This document shows positions 18,907 through 25,881 of a stretch of 64,000 nucleotides of DNA, one piece after another. The DNA comes from CAWCTD01 sp963798455 (lineage in GTDB: Bacteria > Acidobacteriota > Terriglobia > Bryobacterales > Bryobacteraceae). The notes below the pieces were generated by a model, which saw only the letters and a list, made by a program, of their open reading frames with translations, was not told where the DNA came from and searched no databases. The stretch covers positions 1,116,001-1,180,000 of the forward strand of contig CAWCTD010000004.1 in assembly GCA_963798455.1 (NCBI GenBank), read 5' to 3'. The stretch's first letter is position 1. Every line of letters begins with the position of its first letter. The translations under genes were made by a program, and so were the position numbers.

Positions 18907-20559
18907 GTGGTACTCACTTTCATCGACTATTCGATCCTCGTGATCTACTTCGCCTTCGTGATCGGGATCGGCTGGCTTCTTCACAAGAAGGTTTCCACCA
19001 GCGAGGATTTCCTGACCTCGGCTCGTTCCGTCCCGGTCTGGATCACCAGTCTGGCCTTCGTGGCCACCAACCTCGGCGCGCAGGAATTGATCGGGATGTG
19101 CGCCTCCGGCGCCAAGTACGGCATCATGACCTCCCACTTCTACTGGATAGGGGCCATCCCCGCCATGCTTTTCGTGGGGATCTTCATGATGCCTTTTTAC
19201 TACGGCAGCAAGGCGCGCTCGGTTCCCGAATACCTCAAACTGCGCTTCGACGAGAAGACCAGGGCATTCAATGCAGTCAGTTTCGCCGTGATGACCCTGT
19301 TCTCCTCCGGCATCTCCATGTACGCCCTGGGGCTGCTGTTCCAACTCGTGCTGGGCTGGAGTTTCACCGCCTCCGTGGTGCTTTCGGCCGCGATTGTCCT
19401 GATCTATACCTTCCTGGGCGGTCTGACCAGCGCCATCTACAACGAAGTGCTCCAGTTCTTCCTGATCGTGCTGGGATTCGCGCCGCTCTCCATCATGGCC
19501 GTGGCCAAGGCCGGCGGCTGGCAGGGCATGTCCTCGCGGCTGCCCGCGGTGATGACCCACTCCTGGAGGTACATGTCGCACACTTCCGACAACCCGATGG
19601 GCGTGGAGGTGTTCGGCCTGGTGATGGGACTGGGCTTCGTTCTCTCGTTCGGCTACTGGTGTACCAACTACCTCGTGGTGCAACGGGCGATGGCCGCCAA
19701 GACGATGTCCGGCGCTCGCCTGACGCCCATCATCGGCGCTTTCCCCAAGATGTTCCTGCCCTTCATCGTGATTATCCCGGGCATCGCGGCCATGGCCTTG
19801 ATGAAGATGAATCTTGGCTACTCCCTGCCGCTCAAGGGCGATGGGTACAACTACGACCTGGCGCTGACCACGCTGATGGCGCAATTCTACCCTTCGGGAC
19901 TGTTGGGCGTGGGCCTCACCGGGCTGATGGCGTCCTTCATGTCGGGCATGGCGGGCAACGTGACCGCCTTCAACACGGTCTGGACCTACGACATCTATCA
20001 GAGCTATATCCGCAAGGGCGCGCCCGACGCACACTACCTCTGGGTTGGACGGATGACGACCATCGTGGGAGTGGTCCTCTCCATCGGCGCCGCCTACCTG
20101 GCCACGCTCTACAACAACATCATGGATCTGCTCCAGCTTGTGTTCGGCTTCGTGAATGCCCCGCTGTTTGCGACGTTCCTGCTGGGCATGTTCTGGAAGC
20201 GGTCCACCGGGCACGGAGCGTTCAGCGGCCTGGTGGCGGGAACCGGGGCGGCGGCGCTGACGCACGGACTGACCATGGCCGAAGGCAAAGGCGGCTGGCT
20301 GGGCAGCGTGGTGTACCAGTTCCCTTCCACCATGGCCCAGAACTTCTGGATCGCCCTGATTGCCTGGACGGCCTGCTTTGTGGTGACGATGCTGGTCAGT
20401 TTTGTGACACAACCGCGGAAGGAGGCCGAGCTCCACAGCCTCGTCTACGGGCTTACGAAATCGCCTCGTGAAGAGGGAGTGAAGTGGTACTCGAGACCCG
20501 GCGTGATCGCGATCGCCGCCGGGGTGCTGTGCATACTGCTCAACTTTGTGTTCTGGTAA
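18907..20559 (+). CDS. Sodium/solute symporter (SSS family)
   Basis: 550 residues from GTG, about 13 membrane helices. Family blocks include 'ATNLGAQELIGMCASGAKYG', 'RSVPEYLKLRFDEKTRAFNA' and 'GLMASFMSGMAGNVTAFNTV', the sodium-site region of SGLT-like transporters. It uses the Na gradient to import a sugar or similar solute. Galactokinase follows almost directly, so galactose is the best guess for the substrate. The roughly 300 bases between dnaB and this gene hold no gene that I can support. Confidence 0.9.
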   Translation: MVLTFIDYSILVIYFAFVIGIGWLLHKKVSTSEDFLTSARSVPVWITSLAFVATNLGAQELIGMCASGAKYGIMTSHFYWIGAIPAMLFVGIFMMPFYYGSKARSVPEYLKLRFDEKTRAFNAVSFAVMTLFSSGISMYALGLLFQLVLGWSFTASVVLSAAIVLIYTFLGGLTSAIYNEVLQFFLIVLGFAPLSIMAVAKAGGWQGMSSRLPAVMTHSWRYMSHTSDNPMGVEVFGLVMGLGFVLSFGYWCTNYLVVQRAMAAKTMSGARLTPIIGAFPKMFLPFIVIIPGIAAMALMKMNLGYSLPLKGDGYNYDLALTTLMAQFYPSGLLGVGLTGLMASFMSGMAGNVTAFNTVWTYDIYQSYIRKGAPDAHYLWVGRMTTIVGVVLSIGAAYLATLYNNIMDLLQLVFGFVNAPLFATFLLGMFWKRSTGHGAFSGLVAGTGAAALTHGLTMAEGKGGWLGSVVYQFPSTMAQNFWIALIAWTACFVVTMLVSFVTQPRKEAELHSLVYGLTKSPREEGVKWYSRPGVIAIAAGVLCILLNFVFW

Positions 20560-20564
20560 AGCCT

Positions 20565-20750
20565 ATGTGGGATCTACGCACACCATCCGGTTGGTTCTTC
20601 GCCATTCTCGGGGGCATCCTCTGCCTGACCGGCTTGATTGACCGAAACCTGCGGGCGCCGCTCACGGACGTGAACGTGAACCTGTACGCGGGAGTTGCCA
20701 TTTTGTTGTTCGGGGGGATTCTGCTGTGGCTGGCTCGTCGAGCTTCGTAG
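20565..20750 (+). CDS. Small two-helix membrane protein
   Basis: 61 residues starting at ATG 5 bases after the symporter stop. Two hydrophobic helices ('GWFFAILGGILCLTGLI' and 'LYAGVAILLFGGILLWLA') are separated by a short loop. Its 3' end overlaps the galactokinase start by 25 bases, so it sits inside a symporter-small protein-galactokinase operon. It may be a transporter accessory subunit; no family recognised. Confidence 0.65.
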   Translation: MWDLRTPSGWFFAILGGILCLTGLIDRNLRAPLTDVNVNLYAGVAILLFGGILLWLARRAS

Positions 20751-21892
20751 TCCAATCGTTCCACGAGCGGTACGGCTCCGCGCAGGCGCCGCGCGTGTTT
20801 CGGGCGCCCGGCCGAGTCAATCTTATCGGGGAACACACCGACTACAACCTCGGCTTTGTCATGCCCGTGGCGCTCGACCTTGCCTGCCTTACGGCGGCAT
20901 CTCCGAACACCGGCGGGCTTCTGCGCGTCTTCTCGAAAAACATGGAGCAGTCCAGGGAGTGGCCGGTCGCGGGCATTCCACGGGCGCAGCCCGCGCGTGA
21001 CTGGAGCGACTACGTCATGGGAGTGGCGCGCGAGCTCGTCCTGGCCGGCTATGCGGTCGCGCCGGGCGACTTGCTCATCTACAGCACGGTGCCCGTCGGC
21101 TCGGGACTGAGTTCCTCGGCGGCCATCGAGGTCTCGGTGGCAAAAGCCCTGCTCGCCGGCCGTCCCATCGAACCGCTCGAGCTGGCTAAACTCTGCCGGC
21201 GCGCCGAGAACAACTTCGTGGGGATGCCCTGCGGCATCATGGACCAATACATCTCCGTCTTCGGCAAAGAAGGCGCCGCGGTCAGGATTGACTGCCGGAG
21301 CCTCGACAACGAAATCGTGCCCATCCCCTCTCAGGCTGAATTCATCGCCGTCAACACCATGGTCAAGCACGAGCTCGGCGCGTCGGCCTATCGAAACCGG
21401 GTCGCGGAGTGCGCCGCGGCGGTGGCCGCCATCCGTCAGAAGTTCCCCCAGGTCGAGAGCCTTCGCGACGTCTCCAGTGAGATGCTGGCGGGATTCGGCG
21501 GCACTATGGATCCAGTCTCGATGCAGCGCGCCCGCCATGTGGTGAGCGAGGACGAGCGCGTGGAGGCCTTTGTCGCCGCAAGCCGGGCCGGCCACCTCAA
21601 GCACATGGGAGGGTTGCTGGCGGCGTCTCATCGCAGCCTGCAGCACGACTATGAAGTGAGCTGCGAAGAGCTGGACTTCCTGGTGGACACGGCGATGGGA
21701 CTCCAGGGAGTCTACGGCGCGCGCATGACCGGCGGCGGTTTCGGCGGGTGCACCGTGAATATGGTGCGCCCGGATGCCGCCCTCAAATTCCAGGCGGCGA
21801 TTTCGCACGCCTACCAGGCCCGGTTCCGCCTGACGCCCGAGATCTACCCTTGCCGGCCCTCCGCGGGCGCGGGCGAGGTCAGCGCTGACTAG
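20726..21892 (+). CDS. galK: Galactokinase
   Basis: 388 residues from GTG, overlapping the preceding small gene. All GHMP kinase motifs are present: 'APGRVNLIGEHTDYNLGF' (motif 1, sugar binding), 'VPVGSGLSSSAAIEV' (ATP loop), 'VGMPCGIMDQY' with the catalytic Asp, and 'RMTGGGFGGCTV' (motif 3). It phosphorylates galactose to galactose-1-phosphate. No galT or galE is in the window. The symporter upstream probably supplies substrate. The 3' end overlaps the convergent GT2 gene by 14 bases. Confidence 0.95.
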   Translation: MAGSSSFVVQSFHERYGSAQAPRVFRAPGRVNLIGEHTDYNLGFVMPVALDLACLTAASPNTGGLLRVFSKNMEQSREWPVAGIPRAQPARDWSDYVMGVARELVLAGYAVAPGDLLIYSTVPVGSGLSSSAAIEVSVAKALLAGRPIEPLELAKLCRRAENNFVGMPCGIMDQYISVFGKEGAAVRIDCRSLDNEIVPIPSQAEFIAVNTMVKHELGASAYRNRVAECAAAVAAIRQKFPQVESLRDVSSEMLAGFGGTMDPVSMQRARHVVSEDERVEAFVAASRAGHLKHMGGLLAASHRSLQHDYEVSCEELDFLVDTAMGLQGVYGARMTGGGFGGCTVNMVRPDAALKFQAAISHAYQARFRLTPEIYPCRPSAGAGEVSAD

Positions 21893-23222
21893 GCGCCGAC
21901 GCCGCCTTCGCTCCCGGCGCCCGGCGCGGGAGGCTCTTCCAGGAGTAGTGAACAAGACCCGCCAGGAACGAGAAACCGTTGTACAGATGGTAGAGAAGGT
22001 GGAATGGGACCGCGGCCAGAGCGAAGAGCCGCCCCTGTTTGACCGCCAGGAACAAGTAGAACTGGTTGTTGATGACGACGATAATGGCCGCCACCAGGAA
22101 GAACGCGAAGATCAGCGGGTGCCTCGGCAGGTGCCGCATAAAGTAGGCGATGGCGCAAAGGATGTAGAGCGTCAGCACAATGCCGGTGAGCTTGCGCTTG
22201 CGCGCTGTCGCATAGCCATAACGGTGGCGCAGGATAAGCAAAAGGCAGCCTAGCAGCAGAGGGGGCAGGATCGGGGTCACGTGGTAAGCGAAGGCCATCC
22301 AGACGATGGCTCCGAGGACCGAGCCCATGCCAACCCACACCGGCACGGACCGCGGCTGGGAAGCGAACTCCAGCCAGTATGCGGCGAGCAGGAATACGAG
22401 CAGCGCCAGCGTGGGCGTCAGGAAGAGCCCGCGCCACAAAGCCGCCGCCGCCAGCGCCAGCCCCACCAGCAGGAAGGCCAGCGCCACGCTCACCCGCTGG
22501 CTCAGCTCCAGGTTCAAGTCATTGGGCATGTAGCGGTCGCGCAGGACCAGTTCCGTCCAGGGGATGCCTCGATCCAGCACGTCCGTCTTGAGCAAACCCC
22601 AGAAGGTCCAGTGCTTGAGATGCGTCACCTGGAGATCCTTGTCGAGGATCATCTTCCTTCCGTCCTGGCGCAGCCGGTAACCCAGCTCGATGTCTTCAAT
22701 GGCAGGGCGATCGTAGGACTCGTCGAATCCCGCGTGCCTTAGAAAAACCTCCCGGCGTATGGCCCCGCATCCGCTCCAGAAGGTGCATGCGTCCCGCCTC
22801 CCGCGCTGGTGCACAAAGGAGTGCATCAGGTTCTTGTACCGGGAGATGAAGTCGGGGGACGCGGGGGACGTGTCGTAGGAGCCCATCAGGGCGTCGAGTT
22901 CAGGGTCTTCGCTGAAGTCCCTCCGGACACGTTCCAACGTGTCCGCGTGGACGCAAACGTCCGAATCGAGGAAGAACAGGATCTCACCCTGTGCCGCGCG
23001 CGCACCTATGTTTCGCGCCCGCGCCGGGCCTGCTCGCCCGCCTGTGGATAAGACCTTGGCGCCGAAAGACCGCGCCACGTCAGCCGATTCGTCCGTGGAA
23101 CCGTCATCGACGACGATCACTTCCAGCGGGCCAGCCGGCCACTCGGCCAGGCGCGCCAGACAGGATCTCAGGTGATCAGCCGCATTGAAGACCGGTACGA
23201 TGACGGAAACGGACATGAACAA
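21879..23222 (-). CDS. Membrane-attached family 2 glycosyltransferase
   Basis: 447 residues. The N-terminal GT2 domain has 'VSVIVPVFNAADH', 'VIVVDDGSTDES', 'ARARNIGARAAQGEILFFLDSD' (DxD) and 'DRPAIEDIELGYRLRQDG' (ED). From about residue 250 there are some six hydrophobic helices, as in polyprenyl-linked or chain-forming transferases. It should act on the inner face of the cytoplasmic membrane in glycolipid or exopolysaccharide assembly. It stands alone, convergent with galK, and the acceptor cannot be predicted. Confidence 0.9.
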   Translation of the reverse strand: MFMSVSVIVPVFNAADHLRSCLARLAEWPAGPLEVIVVDDGSTDESADVARSFGAKVLSTGGRAGPARARNIGARAAQGEILFFLDSDVCVHADTLERVRRDFSEDPELDALMGSYDTSPASPDFISRYKNLMHSFVHQRGRRDACTFWSGCGAIRREVFLRHAGFDESYDRPAIEDIELGYRLRQDGRKMILDKDLQVTHLKHWTFWGLLKTDVLDRGIPWTELVLRDRYMPNDLNLELSQRVSVALAFLLVGLALAAAALWRGLFLTPTLALLVFLLAAYWLEFASQPRSVPVWVGMGSVLGAIVWMAFAYHVTPILPPLLLGCLLLILRHRYGYATARKRKLTGIVLTLYILCAIAYFMRHLPRHPLIFAFFLVAAIIVVINNQFYLFLAVKQGRLFALAAVPFHLLYHLYNGFSFLAGLVHYSWKSLPRRAPGAKAASAPSQR

Positions 23223-23284
23223 ACCGTAAGTGGTAATTGTCGGGTAGGCGCTCCGGCGATGTCAAACCGGCGTCTTCAACTTGC

Positions 23285-23743
23285 TCATCTTCGCTCGTAG
23301 CGGCCCATGCATTGCGCTTCGGCCAGAACGTGGCCCTTGAGCGCCTTGTCCAGATCGGCCCGCTTCGCGCCACGGTGAAGCCCAAGGGAGGGGACGTTCA
23401 CGGCATACAGTTTGAAGAAGTAGCGGTGCGCGCCGTGGCCCTTTGGCGGGCATGGCCCCCCGTACCCCAATCGCCCGAAATCGTTGGAGCCGCTTTCGCC
23501 CGCCTGCCCGGCTTTGAAGCCCTGCGCCAGCACATGAGTGGCAACGGGAATATCCCAGAGCAACCAGTGGTTCCAGGTTCCCACTGGCGCGTCAGGATCG
23601 TCTACGACCAGGGCGAAACTGCCGGTTCCGTCCGGTTCGCCGCTCCACTCCAGCGCGGGCGAGAGGTCGGCTCCCTCGCAAGTGTGAAGCTTCGGGATCG
23701 TCCCCCCCTCGGCGAAGGAAGGACTTGACAGTTTGAACGCCAT
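23285..23743 (-). CDS. YbhB/YbcL (PEBP/RKIP-like) protein
   Basis: 152 residues starting at 'MAFKLSSPSFAEGG'; a longer upstream frame has no support. Blocks 'LSPALEWSGEPDGTGSFAL', 'VDDPDAPVGTWNHWLLWDIP' and 'YGGPCPPKGHGAHRYFFKLYA' are the phosphatidylethanolamine-binding-protein ligand site (DPDAP, GPCPP..HRY). The bacterial role is unknown. It lies downstream of the GH88 gene on the same strand with about 65 bases between. Confidence 0.92.
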   Translation of the reverse strand: MAFKLSSPSFAEGGTIPKLHTCEGADLSPALEWSGEPDGTGSFALVVDDPDAPVGTWNHWLLWDIPVATHVLAQGFKAGQAGESGSNDFGRLGYGGPCPPKGHGAHRYFFKLYAVNVPSLGLHRGAKRADLDKALKGHVLAEAQCMGRYERR

Positions 23744-23808
23744 GACACACTCCTTGGTGGCGCAAGCTCCGCGTTCGCGGCTTGGTAGGCTGAAGCCTGC
23801 CCTACCTT

Positions 23809-24915
23809 TCAGAGCCGGAGCGCTTCGTCCAGCGCCTCTATGAAGAAGTATTCGCCCCACATCACCGACTCGTCAACCCCCAGATTCTTGTGAATGTGGT
23901 ACACGCCGCCCTTCACGATGCCTTCCCACTCCGGGTCGGATTGCGCCACGTGTTTCTCGCACAGCGTCTTAAGGATGCGCAGCGCCGCGGCCCGGTAGAA
24001 CGGCCCCTTGACGGCATCGGGAAGCAGCTTGGACAGTCGCAGCAATCCGCTTGCGGTGATGGCGGCGGCGGACGTGTCCACGAGATGCCCGCTCTCGGGC
24101 GGCGCGTCGTAGTCCCACGGTGGGACTCCATGGTCAGGGGTATTCGTGATGTAGAAGTCCGCGCACGCCTCGGCTGTCCGTAGAAAACGGGTGTCCCGGC
24201 TCCATCCATAGCTCGCGCCGAACCCGTACAGAGCCCAGGCGAGCCCCCGCGACCAGCAGGAATCGCCGCGGCAGCCCTGCTGCGTGCTTTGGCGGAGGAA
24301 CTCGCCCGTGGCGAGGTCAAAAAGGCCTTCGTGGGCCGTGGACCCATCGCCGCGAACCAGCACACGGCGCGTCGTCAGGCAGTGTTGCATGGCGATGTCC
24401 AGCAGTCTCTGGTCGCCGGTTTCCCTCGCCGCGTAGAAGATGATCCCCACATTCATCATGATGTCGATGAAGAGGGAGTCCTCCGACACGAAGGACGGCA
24501 GATAGCGGCCCTTCTCGCGGAAGCGCAGCGACAGTGTGCGCCCCGCCTGGATGAGCACATCCCGCAGGCGGGGCTCGCCCGTGAGCTTCAGCCAGCGGTA
24601 GTAAGTGGACATGAAGATAAAGCCCAGATCGTGCACCTCACGGTCGAGCTTCCTCGGCTCCAGAGGCTCGCTGTAACGGATAGCCTGGTCCAGCCACCAC
24701 TGCGCGGCGGCGCTGTCCCGCGCCGCGCGGGCATGGAAGATCCACATCATCCCGGGCAGGAACCCGTCGCACCAGCGCGTCCAGGCAGGGAGTTCGTGCT
24801 TCCAGCGGCCCTGGTGCGTGTACATCGGATAAAAACCCGGATGGCGCTCGACGAGGCGCTTCACCTGGTGCCGCCCGAACTCGAGAGCGGCCTCGAACAG
24901 ACTGCGATCACTCAT
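23809..24915 (-). CDS. Glycoside hydrolase family 88 unsaturated glucuronyl hydrolase
   Basis: 368 residues, typical length for GH88, forming an (alpha/alpha)6 barrel. The two catalytic-region aspartates appear in 'DREVHDLGFIFM' and 'EDSLFIDIMMNVGIIF'; aromatic platforms 'CWSRGLAWALYGF' and 'GVPPWDYDAPP' are also family-like. It removes unsaturated uronic acid from oligosaccharides left by polysaccharide lyases, by hydration. No signal peptide, so cytoplasmic. It starts 7 bases after hpt, on the same transcript. No lyase is encoded in the window. Confidence 0.9.
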   Translation of the reverse strand: MSDRSLFEAALEFGRHQVKRLVERHPGFYPMYTHQGRWKHELPAWTRWCDGFLPGMMWIFHARAARDSAAAQWWLDQAIRYSEPLEPRKLDREVHDLGFIFMSTYYRWLKLTGEPRLRDVLIQAGRTLSLRFREKGRYLPSFVSEDSLFIDIMMNVGIIFYAARETGDQRLLDIAMQHCLTTRRVLVRGDGSTAHEGLFDLATGEFLRQSTQQGCRGDSCWSRGLAWALYGFGASYGWSRDTRFLRTAEACADFYITNTPDHGVPPWDYDAPPESGHLVDTSAAAITASGLLRLSKLLPDAVKGPFYRAAALRILKTLCEKHVAQSDPEWEGIVKGGVYHIHKNLGVDESVMWGEYFFIEALDEALRL

Positions 24916-24922
24916 CGTGACC

Positions 24923-25444
24923 CTACTCCAGCACGCAGATGTCGCGCAGGTTGCGGTAGTCTTCTCCGTAGTCCAGCCCGTATCCGATCACGAATTCGTC
25001 GGGTATCTGGAAGCCGACGTAGCTCACGTTCACCGGCCGAAGCCGCCTTTCCGGCTTGTCCAGCAGCGCCGCGATGCGCAAGGTTCGCGGCTTGCGCTGT
25101 TCCAGGACATGCATCAGGTAGCTGAGCGTGACGCCGCTATCGACAATGTCCTCGACCACCAGTACGTCGAAGCCCTCAATCGAGGCGTCAAGATCTTTGG
25201 TCAGCTTCACCTCGCCGGAACTGGTCTTGCCCTTGCCGTAACTGGAAATGCCGATGAAGTCGATGCGAGCAGGGCGCTTCAGTGCCCGCGACAGGTCGGC
25301 CAGGAAGAAACAGGCACCCTTCAAGATGGCTATGAGATAAATCGGGCCTTCGGGATAGTCGGCGTCAATCTGCGCGCCGAGTTCCCGGATGCGCGCCTGG
25401 ATTTTCGCTTCCGGAATCAGCACGCGTAAAGATGGTTGAGACAT
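24923..25444 (-). CDS. hpt: Hypoxanthine phosphoribosyltransferase
   Basis: 173 residues. The PRPP-binding loop is 'DVLVVEDIVDSGVTLSYL'; 'LIAILKGACFFLADLSR' and the C-terminal 'DEFVIGYGLDYGEDYRNL' complete the purine-salvage type I PRTase pattern. It makes IMP/GMP from hypoxanthine/guanine and PRPP. It is the first gene of a hpt-GH88-YbhB run and is divergent from rsfS. Confidence 0.95.
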   Translation of the reverse strand: MSQPSLRVLIPEAKIQARIRELGAQIDADYPEGPIYLIAILKGACFFLADLSRALKRPARIDFIGISSYGKGKTSSGEVKLTKDLDASIEGFDVLVVEDIVDSGVTLSYLMHVLEQRKPRTLRIAALLDKPERRLRPVNVSYVGFQIPDEFVIGYGLDYGEDYRNLRDICVLE

Positions 25445-25881
25445 GTCGGTGGGCGCTCCAAGGCTTCGATTGTAGTACGATACCTGTCAGGAGTGGACCA
25501 CTGAGGAGAGAGAAGCTTCCGCACGAGCAGCCTGCCACGCAAACCGAGCCTTGGGTTGTCGCTGTCCGCGCCGCCCAATCCAAGAAAGCTGCCGATATCC
25601 GCGTTCTTGACCTGCGTGAGATCACCACCTTCACCGAGTTCTTCGTGATCTGCTCGGGGTCGAATCAGCGCCAGATCCAAGCCATCGGCGACGAGGTTGG
25701 ATTGAAACTCAAGGAACTGGGAGCGTTGCCGTTGAGCCTGGAAGGCTATGACCACGCCGAGTGGATCCTGGCCGACTACGGCGACTTCATCGTCCACATC
25801 TTCTCCGAGCGCGCCCGCCTCTACTACGACCTGGAGCGTCTTTGGCGCCAGGCGAAGACCGTGGAGATCCCGCCGGCTTAG
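25432..25881 (+). CDS. rsfS: Ribosomal silencing factor RsfS
   Basis: The conserved protein runs from about 'VVAVRAAQSKKAADIRVLDL' through 'TFTEFFVICSGSNQRQIQAI' and 'DYGDFIVHIFSERARLYYDL' to the end. RsfS binds L14 on the 50S subunit and blocks subunit joining in starvation. The only standard in-frame start found is ATG 25432, which would overlap the divergent hpt start; a CTG near 25501 preceded by GGAG-like sequence is an alternative. The N-terminal 40 residues are not family sequence, so the true start is unclear. Its stop overlaps the convergent glnE end by 4 bases. Confidence 0.88.
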   Translation: MVETCRWALQGFDCSTIPVRSGPLRREKLPHEQPATQTEPWVVAVRAAQSKKAADIRVLDLREITTFTEFFVICSGSNQRQIQAIGDEVGLKLKELGALPLSLEGYDHAEWILADYGDFIVHIFSERARLYYDLERLWRQAKTVEIPPA

